64,000 nucleotides of DNA from an unidentified eubacterium SCB49. GTDB lineage: Bacteria > Bacteroidota > Bacteroidia > Flavobacteriales > Flavobacteriaceae. How positions within the stretch are numbered: position 1 is the first letter of the stretch; each line of letters begins with the position of its first letter. Position numbers and translations under genes: made by a program. Shown here piece after piece: positions 1-9,421 of this stretch. Below the pieces are notes generated by a model. The model was not told the origin of the DNA. It did not search any database and worked only from the letters and a program-made list of their open reading frames with translations. The stretch spans positions 124,001-188,000 of the forward strand of contig ABCO01000001.1 of NCBI GenBank assembly GCA_000170815.1, written 5' to 3'.

Positions 1-264
1 TCTCTAAACGTTTTTGACCCAGAAGCGATGGATAATATAGAAAAGCAATTTGGCGACTCACTTGCTTATGCAGACTCTATGTATGATGCCTTACAAGGGG
101 CAGATGCTTTGATTATTTGTACAGAGTGGAGTATTTTTAGAACGCCAGATTTAGATAAATTAAAGTCTAGCTTAACAAACCCAGTGATTTTTGACGGACG
201 TAATTTGTATGACACCGCAGAGATGAAACGAGAAGGGTTCACCTATATTAGTATAGGAAGGTAA
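1..264 (+). CDS. UDP-glucose 6-dehydrogenase, C-terminal end (partial)
   Basis: This reading frame is open from the first base of the window, so the gene starts outside it and only about 87 residues are visible. The segment ends with FDGRNLYD, then a Met-Lys-Arg-Glu-Gly-Phe stretch and YISIGR, which resembles the C-terminal UDP-binding domain of UDP-glucose/GDP-mannose dehydrogenases. These enzymes oxidise UDP-glucose to UDP-glucuronate with two NAD+. The next gene looks like UDP-glucuronate decarboxylase, which uses that product, and this supports the call. The catalytic Cys and the Rossmann domain lie outside the window. A related UDP-N-acetyl-hexosamine dehydrogenase cannot be excluded. 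Confidence 0.8.
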   Translation, partial: SLNVFDPEAMDNIEKQFGDSLAYADSMYDALQGADALIICTEWSIFRTPDLDKLKSSLTNPVIFDGRNLYDTAEMKREGFTYISIGR

Positions 265-290
265 TCAAGATGTATTAAAAAATATGCTAA

Positions 291-316
291 TTGTCACACT
301 GAGCTTGTCTAAGTGC
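291..316. repeat. Short dispersed repeat, partial copy
   Basis: The bases around TGTCACACTGAGCTTGTC followed by TAAGTG match the core of the 180-bp tandem repeats at 3541-4080 almost exactly. It is a single isolated copy between two polysaccharide genes, followed by a small AGAAATagATTTCT palindrome near 325-340. It is probably a non-coding dispersed repeat. Confidence 0.5.
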
Positions 317-367
317 AACAACAGAAATAGATTTCTGCCTTCGCGGAAATGAAAAAGAAAATTTTTA

Positions 368-1354
368 ATGAAAAAACGAGTATTAATAACAGGAGCTGCA
401 GGATTTTTAGGATCACACCTATGTGATAAATTTATAGCAGAAGGTTTTGAAGTGATAGGGATGGATAACCTTATTACCGGTGATCTCAAAAATATTGAGC
501 ACCTTTTTAAACTACCTGATTTTGATTTTTACCATCACGATGTTACAAAATTTGTACACGTACCTGGTAAACTAGATTATATTTTACATTTTGCTTCTCC
601 TGCAAGCCCAATAGATTATTTAAAAATACCGATACAAACATTAAAAGTTGGTTCTTTAGGTACACACAACCTACTTGGTCTAGCACGTGTAAAAGGGGCT
701 CGTTTTATGATTGCTTCTACATCAGAAGTTTATGGAGATCCTAAAGAACACCCACAAACAGAAGAGTATTACGGTCACGTAAACACCATAGGTCCAAGAG
801 GAGTGTATGATGAAGCAAAACGCTTTCAAGAATCTATCACTATGGCGTACCACCGTTTTCATGGCATAGACACTAGAATTGCCAGAATTTTTAATACTTA
901 TGGTCCAAGAATGAGACTCAATGACGGTCGTGTAATTCCTGCATTTATAGGGCAAGCCCTACGAGGCGAAGATCTCACTGTTTTTGGAGATGGGATGCAA
1001 ACGCGCTCTTTCTGTTATGTTGATGATGAGGTAGACGGTTTATACAAATTATTAATGAGTGATTACACTTATCCAGTAAACATAGGTAACCCAGACGAAA
1101 TCACCATTAAAGATTTTGCAGAAGAGATTATAAAATTAACAGGTACAGACCAAAAAGTAATTTATAAGCCTTTACCAAAAGATGACCCCATGCAGCGTCG
1201 TCCAGACATAAGCAAAGCAAAAGAAATATTAGACTGGCAACCTCAAACGAGTAGGGCAGAGGGGATGAAAAAAACCTATCAGTATTTTAAAAGTCTTTCT
1301 AAAGAGGAGCTAAACAGAAGTGAACACAAAGATTTTTCTAAGCACATTAACTAA
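368..1354 (+). CDS. UDP-glucuronate decarboxylase (UDP-xylose synthase), SDR family
   Basis: The 328-residue protein is an extended short-chain dehydrogenase. The N-terminal NAD-binding motif [10 protein letters not shown] lies near residues 9-18, TSEVYGDP near 117-124, and the catalytic YDEAKR (Tyr-x-x-x-Lys) near 147-152. [10 protein letters not shown] and the later RPDISKAKE segment are typical of the UXS branch, which converts UDP-glucuronate to UDP-xylose through a 4-keto intermediate. The length fits a soluble bacterial UXS. The upstream gene makes the substrate, and the sugar transferase begins three bases after the stop, so this is one operon feeding cell-surface polysaccharide. Its use of xylose in that polysaccharide is inferred. 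Confidence 0.88.
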   Translation: MKKRVLITGAAGFLGSHLCDKFIAEGFEVIGMDNLITGDLKNIEHLFKLPDFDFYHHDVTKFVHVPGKLDYILHFASPASPIDYLKIPIQTLKVGSLGTHNLLGLARVKGARFMIASTSEVYGDPKEHPQTEEYYGHVNTIGPRGVYDEAKRFQESITMAYHRFHGIDTRIARIFNTYGPRMRLNDGRVIPAFIGQALRGEDLTVFGDGMQTRSFCYVDDEVDGLYKLLMSDYTYPVNIGNPDEITIKDFAEEIIKLTGTDQKVIYKPLPKDDPMQRRPDISKAKEILDWQPQTSRAEGMKKTYQYFKSLSKEELNRSEHKDFSKHIN

Positions 1355-1356
1355 AT

Positions 1357-2712
1357 ATGATATTTAAAACGGGACGATATTCAGGGTTTATTAAGCCTAT
1401 AAATTATATGATTGATCTTTGCATCATTCATATACTTGCTGCGCCGTTTTTTGAAGATAAATTTATCTTTTTAAACTACATTCTTTTTGTTTCATTAGCG
1501 TGGATCGTACTTTCTATAAAGATTAATTTTTACGAAATATTTAGGTTTACACACGTTCAAGTGATTCTATCTTCTTTAGCAAAACAAGGGGGTATATTCT
1601 TTTTAATTGTCTTTGCTTTTTTTGGTTTTTATAACCAAATCACCAAAGATCCCTGGAAAATTGCAATCTACATACTTTGGGTTATTCTAGGGATTAGTAT
1701 AATTAAGTTTGCTATATTTTTCTTATTAAAAAAATATAGAGCTTATTTTAAGGGCAATCAAAGACGTGTTGTAATCTATGGGCTTAATAATAAAACAGAA
1801 CAACTAAGATCATTTTTTACCAATAAGCCAGAATATGGCTACGAACTTCAAAAAACATTTAACCTTAAAGGAGAATCTAAAGACGACTTAGAAGACACGT
1901 TTAATTTTATTCTAGAGAATAACATCGATGAGATTTATACTTCTATTGGGGAAATCTCAAATGAGAAGATGAGTAAAATCATTGATTTTGCAGATAATAA
2001 CTTAAAAGTACTCAAGTTTTTACCCGATAATAAGGAAATATATAGTAAAAAATTAGACTTTAGTTATTACGGATTTTTACCCATTTTGTCCATGCGTAAA
2101 ATACCTATGGATGAGCCGTTTAATAAGTTTGTTAAACGATCGTTTGATATTATAATGGCTCTAGGTGTAATTGTATTCGTGCTTTCATGGCTTACACCTT
2201 TATTAGGACTTATTATAAAATTAGAATCTAAAGGTCCTGTGTTTTTTAAACAAAGACGTAATGGATTAGATTATAAAGAGTTTTACTGTTATAAGTTTAG
2301 GAGTATGACCCCAAACCCAGATGCAAACTTATATCAAGCAACCAAGGGAGACGAACGGATTACCAAAGTTGGAAGGATTATTAGAAAAACAAGTATGGAT
2401 GAGCTCCCTCAGTTTATCAACGTTCTTAAGGGTGATATGTCTGTAGTAGGGCCACGCCCTCATATGGTAAGTCACACGCATATGTATGCAGAGCGTATAG
2501 ATAAATTTATGGTGCGCCACTTTATTAAACCAGGTATCACAGGACTTGCTCAAGTGAGTGGTTATCGTGGTGAGGTAGAAACAGATAATGACATTATTAA
2601 CCGAGTGAAATATGATATATTTTATTTAGAAAATTGGTCATTGTTTTTAGATATTAAAGTGGTTTTTAAAACTGTTTATAATGCCATTAGAGGGGAAGAA
2701 AAAGCATATTAA
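1357..2712 (+). CDS. Polyprenyl-phosphate sugar-1-phosphate transferase (priming enzyme)
   Basis: The 451-residue membrane protein has several hydrophobic N-terminal segments, a CoA-binding-like central part, and a C-terminal bacterial sugar transferase domain from about residue 260. That domain shows KRSFDIIMA, the positive patch KFRSM, and the signatures RKTSMDELPQ and MSVVGPRPH, as in WcaJ/WbaP-type enzymes. These load the first hexose- or galactose-phosphate onto undecaprenyl phosphate at the inner membrane to start repeat-unit synthesis. The gene starts 3 bases after the UXS stop and is followed directly by a glycosyltransferase. The exact sugar cannot be read from the sequence. Confidence 0.88.
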   Translation: MIFKTGRYSGFIKPINYMIDLCIIHILAAPFFEDKFIFLNYILFVSLAWIVLSIKINFYEIFRFTHVQVILSSLAKQGGIFFLIVFAFFGFYNQITKDPWKIAIYILWVILGISIIKFAIFFLLKKYRAYFKGNQRRVVIYGLNNKTEQLRSFFTNKPEYGYELQKTFNLKGESKDDLEDTFNFILENNIDEIYTSIGEISNEKMSKIIDFADNNLKVLKFLPDNKEIYSKKLDFSYYGFLPILSMRKIPMDEPFNKFVKRSFDIIMALGVIVFVLSWLTPLLGLIIKLESKGPVFFKQRRNGLDYKEFYCYKFRSMTPNPDANLYQATKGDERITKVGRIIRKTSMDELPQFINVLKGDMSVVGPRPHMVSHTHMYAERIDKFMVRHFIKPGITGLAQVSGYRGEVETDNDIINRVKYDIFYLENWSLFLDIKVVFKTVYNAIRGEEKAY

Positions 2713-2713
2713 T

Positions 2714-3490
2714 ATGGTATCAAAACCATTAGTATCTATAATTACACCCTTATATAATGCTGCTCCTTTTATTGAAAAAACCATACAGTCTGTTTTAGAT
2801 CAAACCTATTCTAACTGGGAGTTATTAATTGTAGATGATGCTTCGACAGATAATGGTCTTCAAATAGTTCGTGATTTCTTCGGAAATGACCCCCGCATTA
2901 AATTTTACCCTAACACAATAAACAAAGGTGCAGCTCATTGCCGTAATCAAGCTACTAGCGAAGCTACAGGCGACTATATTGCATTTCTAGACTCAGACGA
3001 CCTATGGCATAAAAATAAGCTAGAAAAACAGCTTAAATTTATGCAAAAGCATGATTGTGATGTGAGTTTTACGAGTTATCTCCAGATAGATCAAAACGGA
3101 AATTTATTAGGACGGCAAGTACAAGCAATTAAAACGCTTCCTTATAAAAAACAACATAAAAATAATTACATAGGAAATCTTACAGGTATGTATAATGCCA
3201 ATAGCCTTGGCAAAATTATAGCCCCTAACATCCGTAAACGTCAAGACTGGGCGGTATGGTTAGAGGCCATAAAAAAAAGTAAAAAACCAGCACTTGGTTT
3301 ACAAGAAAACCTTGCTTTTTATAGAGTTCACCTTGATTCTATGAGCGCTAATAAATGGAAATTAATAAAGTATAATTTTGCTTTTTATAGAACGTATTTG
3401 GGGTATTCTTGGCTTAAGTCTGTTTTTTGTTTGTTGCAGTTTTTCTGGGAGTATTTTATGGTGCGACCTAAGCAGATAAAAAAACAATAG
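2714..3490 (+). CDS. Family 2 glycosyltransferase
   Basis: The start at 2714 (MVSKPLVSIITPLYN) is preferred over an in-frame ATG at 2681, because the longer form would overlap the previous gene and adds no conserved sequence. The 258-residue product has the GT-A nucleotide-binding segment VSIITPLYNAAPFIEKTIQS, LIVDDASTDN near residue 40, and the metal-binding FLDSDDLWH (DxD type) near residue 90. It lacks a long C-terminal membrane domain. It probably adds the second sugar to the lipid-linked primer made by the preceding transferase. Donor and acceptor are unknown. No gene follows for more than 600 bp. Confidence 0.85.
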   Translation: MVSKPLVSIITPLYNAAPFIEKTIQSVLDQTYSNWELLIVDDASTDNGLQIVRDFFGNDPRIKFYPNTINKGAAHCRNQATSEATGDYIAFLDSDDLWHKNKLEKQLKFMQKHDCDVSFTSYLQIDQNGNLLGRQVQAIKTLPYKKQHKNNYIGNLTGMYNANSLGKIIAPNIRKRQDWAVWLEAIKKSKKPALGLQENLAFYRVHLDSMSANKWKLIKYNFAFYRTYLGYSWLKSVFCLLQFFWEYFMVRPKQIKKQ

Positions 3491-3540
3491 CAATTTAAGC
3501 GGAGCGTTGTTTCTAGCTTATAGTAGGATGAAGTTCTTAT

Positions 3541-4080
3541 TAAATCAAGTCTACTGTCACACTGAGCTTGTCGAACTGCTTATTTAAGTGTAAAATTGTT
3601 ATATCCATGGTCTTCGACTGCGCTCAGACTGACAACAGGGCTCAATATAAAAAATAGCACCATGTCATGCTGAGCGCAGTCGAAGCACCTTACATTCCTA
3701 CGTGGAAACCCTAGACTTATTAAATCAAGCCTACTGTCACACTGAGCTTGTCTAAGTGTTTATTTAAGTGTAAAATTGTTATATCCATGGTCTTCGACTG
3801 CGCTCAGACTGACAACAGAATTTAATTTAAAAAACAGCACCATGTCATGCTAAGCGCAGTCGAAGCACATCACATTCCTACATGGAAACCTTAGACTTAT
3901 TAAATCAAGCCTACTGTCACACTGAGCCTGTCTAAGTGTTTATTTAAGTGTAAAATTGTTATGTTCATGGTCTTCGACTGCGCTCAGACTGACAACAGGT
4001 CTCAATATAAAAATTAGCACAAAGTCATGCTGAGCGCAGTCGAAGCGCATTACATTCCTAAATGGAAACTCTAGACCTAA
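3541..4080. repeat. Three tandem 180-bp repeats with internal palindrome
   Basis: Three consecutive units (3541-3720, 3721-3900, 3901-4080) repeat with a period of exactly 180 bp and only a few substitutions each. Each unit holds a 16-bp inverted pair: CTTCGACTGCGCTCAG at 3612-3627 and its complement at 3670-3685 in unit 1, with equivalents 180 and 360 bp further on. The second unit has a substitution in one arm. The rest of 3491-4122 shows no coding frame. The pieces resemble dispersed extragenic palindromes seen elsewhere in the window (291-316 and 61265-61345). Confidence 0.85.
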
Positions 4081-4122
4081 GCTAAATTTTATATATATCT
4101 TTATCGTTTAGCATTAAACCCA

Positions 4123-5436
4123 ATGTCATTGAACCTCTTTGAAACAACCCTAAAACTAAAAGGCTTCCCGATTAAAGAGGCTAAAAAAAGGGTGCAAGAA
4201 ATTCAAAGTATTCCTGAAGAAGAGTATCAAGATTATATTTCTGAGCAAAAAGAAAGGATTGTCTCTCATCATTTAAGAGAGAATAATTTTTACAAGCAAT
4301 TTTCAGGTTTAGAACATTTCAGAAGTTGGGATGCTGTACCTGTAATGACAAAGGCAGATCTACAAAAACCACTTGCAGAACGATTGTCTAGCGGCTTTTC
4401 TGCAAAAAATGTATACGTTAATAAAACCTCTGGAAGCAGCGGCCATCCTTTTGTTTTTGCAAAAGATACCATGTGCCACGCCTTAACCTGGGCAGAAATT
4501 ATGAGTCGTTTTGAGTGGCACGGCATTAACTTTAACAACGCATTACAAGCAAGGTTTTATGGTATTCCGTTAGATCGTTTGGGGTATCAAAAAGAACGCT
4601 TAAAAGACAAATTGAGCAACAGGTTTCGCTTTCCTATTTTTGATTTGTCTGATGAGAAATTTGATGAATTTTTAGGCACATTTAAAACAAAACCTTTTAC
4701 CTACATAAATGGATATACTAGTGCTATTGTGCTTTTTGCTAAGTTTTTACAAAAGAGAAATTACAACTTAAAAGATATCTGTCCTACTTTAACCTGCTGT
4801 ATTGTTACTAGCGAAATGTTATATGATACAGACAAAAAACTAATGGAAACCGTTTTTGGAATCCCTGTTTACAACGAGTATGGTGCAAGCGAACTAGACC
4901 TCATTGCTTTTGAAAACAAAAACGACGAATTTGTTTTAAACAGTGAAACACTTTTTGTCGAAATCTTAGATGATCACGATCAACCAGTCCCTAATGGGCT
5001 TCCTGGTCGTATTGTTATTACATCGCTCTATAATAAGGCACACCCAATGATACGATATGACATAGGGGATAGTGGTATTATTGCCAAAGGAAGCACCCTA
5101 AAAAAGCCTATTCTAGAAAAACTTATAGGCAGGACAAATGATGTAGCAAAACTCCCTAGTGGCAAGCAAGTTCCGGGACTCACCTTTTATTATGTTACTA
5201 AAAGTGTTATTGAAGACGACGGAAATGTGAAGGAGTTTGTCATTGAGCAAATAGCAATAGACCACTTTACAATTATGTATGTCGCCGATGAGGTATTAAC
5301 AACAAACGAAACTCAAAAGATAATTAAAGCAGTACTTACTTATCTAGAAGAAGGATTAACGGTTTCCTTTAAAAAAGTAACTGTTTTAGACCGTGCAAAC
5401 CGCGGTAAACTAAAACAGTTTATTTCTAGAGTATAA
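4123..5436 (+). CDS. CapK/PaaK-like adenylate-forming enzyme
   Basis: The 437-residue protein has the AMP-binding P-loop-like motif KTSGSSGHPF near residue 100, YNEYGASE near 245, the RYDIGD motif near 310 and a C-terminal LIGRTND hinge. These are features of the phenylacetate-CoA ligase/CapK branch of adenylating enzymes. In capsule clusters such proteins are common but their substrate is usually not known; acyl or amino-acid decoration of the sugar is one possibility. It lies after the tandem repeats and is the last gene of the surface-polysaccharide region. A catabolic aryl-CoA ligase role is less likely, since no such pathway genes are nearby. Confidence 0.75.
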   Translation: MSLNLFETTLKLKGFPIKEAKKRVQEIQSIPEEEYQDYISEQKERIVSHHLRENNFYKQFSGLEHFRSWDAVPVMTKADLQKPLAERLSSGFSAKNVYVNKTSGSSGHPFVFAKDTMCHALTWAEIMSRFEWHGINFNNALQARFYGIPLDRLGYQKERLKDKLSNRFRFPIFDLSDEKFDEFLGTFKTKPFTYINGYTSAIVLFAKFLQKRNYNLKDICPTLTCCIVTSEMLYDTDKKLMETVFGIPVYNEYGASELDLIAFENKNDEFVLNSETLFVEILDDHDQPVPNGLPGRIVITSLYNKAHPMIRYDIGDSGIIAKGSTLKKPILEKLIGRTNDVAKLPSGKQVPGLTFYYVTKSVIEDDGNVKEFVIEQIAIDHFTIMYVADEVLTTNETQKIIKAVLTYLEEGLTVSFKKVTVLDRANRGKLKQFISRV

Positions 5437-5484
5437 TGTACTCCTGAAATAAACTGCTTATTGAATTTTGTTAAAAATAGGTGT

Positions 5485-6450
5485 TTAGTATCCTACTTTA
5501 GCGCGTACTCTATCTAATACTTGATTGGCTATAACTGTTGCTTTTTCTGCACCAATTTTTAATGCTTCATCTATTTCATTTTTATTGGCCATAAAATGAT
5601 TGTAGCGCTCACGAGGTGTTTCAAATTTGGTTAAAATGAGTTCGTAAAGTGCTTGTTTTGCATGACCATACCCATAATTTCCGCCTTCGTAATTTGCTTT
5701 CATTTGTGCTATTTCAGCTTCCGAAGCCAATAAACTATAAATTTTAAAGCAATTACAGTTTTCCCAATCTTTAGGTTCTTCTAGCGGTGTGCTATCGGTC
5801 TCAATGCTCATTACTTGCTTACGTAGCTTCTTTTCTGGCAAAAAGATATTTATAAAATTACCTTTAGATTTACTCATTTTTGTCCCATCGGTTCCAGGGA
5901 TAAGCTTGGTTTCTTCTTTTACTTTTCCTTCTGGGATTACAAAAGTTTCGCCTAACTGTGCATGAAAACGAGAAGCAACATCTCTTGTCATCTCTATATG
6001 TTGCATTTGGTCTTTCCCTACCGGAATAACCTCTGCATCGTATAAAAGGATATCTGCAGCCATTAACATAGGGTATGTAAAAAGGCCTGCATTAACATCG
6101 TCAAGTCTATCTGCTTTGTCTTTAAAACTATGGGCGAGCATTAATCTCTTATAAGGAAAAAAGCAGCTTAAATACCAAGATAACTCTGTTACTTGTGGTA
6201 TTTCACTCTGGCGATAAAATACGGTTTTTTCTACATCGAGTCCTAAGGCCAGCCAGGTTGCCGCAGTGCTATAGGTGTTTTCTCTTAGTGAATCACCATC
6301 TTTAATTTGCGTTAGCGAGTGCATATCTGCAATAAATAGAAATGATTCGTTTTTAGGGTCATTTGACATTGCAATTGCTGGCAATAATGCGCCTAAAATG
6401 TTTCCTAAATGTGGTGTTCCTGTGCTCTGAATTCCTGTGAGGATTCTCAT
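5485..6450 (-). CDS. trpS: Tryptophan--tRNA ligase
   Basis: The 321-residue class I aminoacyl-tRNA synthetase charges tRNA-Trp with tryptophan using ATP. The N-terminus carries TGIQSTGTPHLGN, containing the HxGN version of the HIGH motif, and KMSKSKGN near residue 195 is the second class I signature. The segment DQMQHIEMTRDVA, which helps bind tryptophan and the adenylate, is also present. Length and motif spacing match bacterial TrpS. It is convergent with the CapK-like gene and stands alone, so it is probably monocistronic. The start ATG at 6450 gives the usual N-terminus just before the catalytic loop. Confidence 0.93.
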   Translation of the reverse strand: MRILTGIQSTGTPHLGNILGALLPAIAMSNDPKNESFLFIADMHSLTQIKDGDSLRENTYSTAATWLALGLDVEKTVFYRQSEIPQVTELSWYLSCFFPYKRLMLAHSFKDKADRLDDVNAGLFTYPMLMAADILLYDAEVIPVGKDQMQHIEMTRDVASRFHAQLGETFVIPEGKVKEETKLIPGTDGTKMSKSKGNFINIFLPEKKLRKQVMSIETDSTPLEEPKDWENCNCFKIYSLLASEAEIAQMKANYEGGNYGYGHAKQALYELILTKFETPRERYNHFMANKNEIDEALKIGAEKATVIANQVLDRVRAKVGY

Positions 6451-6541
6451 GTTAAAAATTTTAGATGTACGGTTTTATACGTACGAATTCGATAAAGTCG
6501 CAAAGTTACTGCAATTAATATTTTTTAAGACGGTAGTACAC

Positions 6542-6575
6542 AAAAAAACCGCCTAACAAGGTTAGACGGTTTTTA
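6542..6575 (-). terminator. Intrinsic terminator after the M13 peptidase gene
   Basis: A stem of CCGCCTAAC and GTTAGACGG with an AAG loop is flanked by A and T runs on both sides, so it could act in either direction. It sits just beyond the peptidase stop codon and upstream of trpS. Confidence 0.75.
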
Positions 6576-6593
6576 CACTATTTGTTTAGTAGA

Positions 6594-8663
6594 TTACCAG
6601 ATTCTTACTCTGTCTTCTGGAGCTACATACATTGGATCTCCTTCTTTAATATCAAACGCTTCATAAAAGGCATCTACATTTTTAAGAGGTTCTGTTGCTC
6701 TCCATCTTCCTGGTGTGTGAGGATCTGTTTTTACTTGCGTACGTAAACTTTCTTCACGTTGTTTTGTTCTCCAAACCGTTGCCCAACTCATAAAGAAACG
6801 TTGCTCTGCTGTAAAACCATCTATATCTTCTGGACGTCCGTTTTCTTTAAAATGACGTTGTAAACCATCATAACCAGCAAGAACACCACCTAAATCACCT
6901 ATGTTTTCACCTAATGTAAATTTACCATTTACAAATACGCTGTCTACAACCTCAATAGCATCATATTGTTCTGCTAATGCCGCTCCTCTTTCACTAAACT
7001 GTTTTAAATCTTCTTCAGTCCACCAGTTTACTAAGTTACCATCACCGTCAAAACGAGCTCCACTATCATCAAATGCGTGAGATATTTCGTGTCCAATTAC
7101 TGCTCCAATTCCACCATAGTTTACAGCATCATCAGCTTTATAGTCATAAAAAGGTGGTTGTAAAATAGCTGCTGGGAATACAATCTCATTGTTAAATGGA
7201 TTAAAGTAAGCGTTTACAGTTTGTGGAGACATACCCCATTCTGTTCTATCTACAGGTTCGTTAATTTCAGAGAGGTTTTTCTTAAAAGCCCATTCACCGA
7301 TAGCTGTAACATTGTCATAGTAGCTTTTGTCTGCACTTACATCCATAGTACTATAGTCTTCCCAAGAATCTGGATATCCTACTTTTACAGTAAATTTATC
7401 AAGTTTTTCTATTGCTTTTACCTTAGTGTCCTCACTCATCCAGTCTAATTTTTGAATACGATCTTGGTATGCAGCAATTACATTTGCAATCATTGTTTCT
7501 GCTTTTGCTTTTGCTTCTGGAGGGAACATTTCGTCTACATATAGTTTACCTAATGCTTCACCTACAGTTCCGTTTACAGTACCCAGTGCACGCTCATCTG
7601 CTGGACGTTGTTTTTTAGCTCCACTTAATGTTTTGCTATAAAAATCCCAGTTTGCTCTTTCAATCTCTGTAGTTAAAGCTTCAGATGCGCTATTAAAAGT
7701 AGCCCATCTAGCCACTGTTTTCCATGTGTCAACATCACCTTTTTTCATCACATCTTGTACAACCGCCATATATTTAGGTTGCATTACAATTAATGTGTCA
7801 AGTTCTTTTTCAACTCCCATGTCTTTAATTGCCGTTTTCCAGTTAATTGCTGGTGCCATTTCCTGAATTTGAGCAATAGATCTTGGATTGTTAAAGTTTC
7901 TGAAATCACGACTCTGAACTTTGTCTAATCTTGGTGTTGCTAGTGTAGTTTCAAAAGCTAAAATAGTTTCTGCTTGTTTTCTTGCACTTGCTTCATCATC
8001 TCCTAAAAATTGTAACATACGTGTAATATGATCTACATATTGTCCACGAATTTCCACACTTTTAGCGTCTGTGTTTGTGTAGTAATCTCTGTCTGGCAAC
8101 CCTAAACCACCTGGAGTGATGTATGCTGAGTTCATTGCACTGTTGCTAGGGTTAGAAAAAGCTGCAATACCAATAAAAGGTTGTGATACAGAAGTTGCAT
8201 TAACCGTTATTAGTTTTACAAAATCTTCTTTAGTTTTTACTGCTGCAATTTTATCTAGCGTAGGTTGTAGTGGAGCAATACCAGCTTCATCACGTGCTAC
8301 TGTATCTAGTTTTGTGTTAAATATAGCAATTGCTTTTGCTTGATCAGTTCCAGCTTTGTATTTTCCGCTCTTATCTGCTTTTTCAAGAATAGAGAGTACA
8401 TCTTTATCTGTACTTTTTCTTAAAACACCAAAACCTCCCCAACGTACTTGATCGTCTGGAATCTCAGTATTTTTCATCCAACTACCATTTACATAGTTGT
8501 AAAAATCTGCCTTAGGGCTTACAAGTGTATCCATGTTTGAAAGGATAATCCCTCGCTCTACATCATCTGCTTTAGCCATTTTACCGTCTTTCTCATCACA
8601 AGAGACAGCTGTAATAAGCGCTATACCTGCTGCAAGCGCTAGTGTGATTTTAGGTGTTTTCAT
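6594..8663 (-). CDS. M13 family (neprilysin/PepO-like) zinc metallopeptidase, lipoprotein
   Basis: The 689-residue protein begins with a lipoprotein signal (hydrophobic LALAAGIALITAVSC, Cys near residue 22), so it is probably anchored facing the periplasm or cell surface. The M13 catalytic set is intact: substrate-binding NAYFNP, the zinc site VIGHEISHAFDD (HExxH) and the third ligand in ENIGDLGG, all in the C-terminal third. The final VRIW resembles the conserved C-terminal Trp of the family. M13 enzymes cleave small peptides on the amino side of hydrophobic residues. It is transcribed alone and ends at a clear terminator. Confidence 0.92.
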   Translation of the reverse strand: MKTPKITLALAAGIALITAVSCDEKDGKMAKADDVERGIILSNMDTLVSPKADFYNYVNGSWMKNTEIPDDQVRWGGFGVLRKSTDKDVLSILEKADKSGKYKAGTDQAKAIAIFNTKLDTVARDEAGIAPLQPTLDKIAAVKTKEDFVKLITVNATSVSQPFIGIAAFSNPSNSAMNSAYITPGGLGLPDRDYYTNTDAKSVEIRGQYVDHITRMLQFLGDDEASARKQAETILAFETTLATPRLDKVQSRDFRNFNNPRSIAQIQEMAPAINWKTAIKDMGVEKELDTLIVMQPKYMAVVQDVMKKGDVDTWKTVARWATFNSASEALTTEIERANWDFYSKTLSGAKKQRPADERALGTVNGTVGEALGKLYVDEMFPPEAKAKAETMIANVIAAYQDRIQKLDWMSEDTKVKAIEKLDKFTVKVGYPDSWEDYSTMDVSADKSYYDNVTAIGEWAFKKNLSEINEPVDRTEWGMSPQTVNAYFNPFNNEIVFPAAILQPPFYDYKADDAVNYGGIGAVIGHEISHAFDDSGARFDGDGNLVNWWTEEDLKQFSERGAALAEQYDAIEVVDSVFVNGKFTLGENIGDLGGVLAGYDGLQRHFKENGRPEDIDGFTAEQRFFMSWATVWRTKQREESLRTQVKTDPHTPGRWRATEPLKNVDAFYEAFDIKEGDPMYVAPEDRVRIW

Positions 8664-8719
8664 TTTTAATTAATTAGTTTGTAACTAATTAGTAGCCTTA
8701 AAATACTAATTGTTACAAA

Positions 8720-9307
8720 TTAGTTGCGATTGTTGTCTTGTAGTTCTAATTTAAAAATAGAATCTTGTTTTCTTTGCTCTATTTCGCGGTCTTCTACTTC
8801 TTTTTGTTCTTGATTAATACCGTCTTTAATAAACTTCTCGTTCATTTGAGAAATAAAAACAGTGTGTGCATCATTTATTTCTGAAATATGCTCTTCTATC
8901 TTAGTTGAGTCTATACGATCAAAGCCTAATTGCTGTTGCAATAATTTAATTCTGGTTTGTACCACGAGAAGTCTTGAAGCAATAGGAGTGGTATTTAAAG
9001 TATCTGGAATAAAACGATAGAGGGAATCTGTGGTAACAGCGAGTCTGTCAGAGACCACTTTTAATCCTTCAATAGTATTTCGGTTTACTTTAGTGATGTC
9101 TTCAGAAAAATCAAGATATCCCCCCCAATTATTTGTTATTTCTATAACAGGTGGAGCCGTAACAGCAGCCGTATGGTTATTTTTTCCGAAGATAATTTCT
9201 TTCTGAGTATCTGTTTGAGAAGCCTGTATGGTATTGTTGTTTTCGTTTCCGCAGGAAGTAAAAACAATCAACACAATGATGAGCGCTTGAAAATGAAGTC
9301 GTTGCAT
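8720..9307 (-). CDS. Hypothetical lipoprotein
   Basis: The start at 9307 gives a 195-residue product beginning MQRLHFQALIIVLIVFTSC, a clear lipoprotein signal with the anchoring Cys near residue 19. A longer frame to 9460 would overlap the divergent gene and add no signal-like sequence, so it was rejected. The mature part is hydrophilic, with an Asn-rich linker after the Cys and a Glu/Lys/Arg-rich, probably helical, C-terminal half. I do not recognise a family. A TATATTTG-like -7 element lies near 9323-9330 on this strand. A role in the envelope is all that can be inferred. Confidence 0.7.
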   Translation of the reverse strand: MQRLHFQALIIVLIVFTSCGNENNNTIQASQTDTQKEIIFGKNNHTAAVTAPPVIEITNNWGGYLDFSEDITKVNRNTIEGLKVVSDRLAVTTDSLYRFIPDTLNTTPIASRLLVVQTRIKLLQQQLGFDRIDSTKIEEHISEINDAHTVFISQMNEKFIKDGINQEQKEVEDREIEQRKQDSIFKLELQDNNRN

Positions 9308-9421
9308 AGGTGCAAATTTGCTGTACAAATATAATGTCTTACGGGTATTTAGATTGTAATTTAGCGCAACTTTAACGTAAGAAGTTATTAGTATCTTTGC
9401 CCCATAAAACAAACCCGAATA

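Noticed and set aside
3541..4080. CRISPR array
   Set aside because: The repeat unit is 180 bp, repeats run head to tail without unique spacers, and no cas genes are present.
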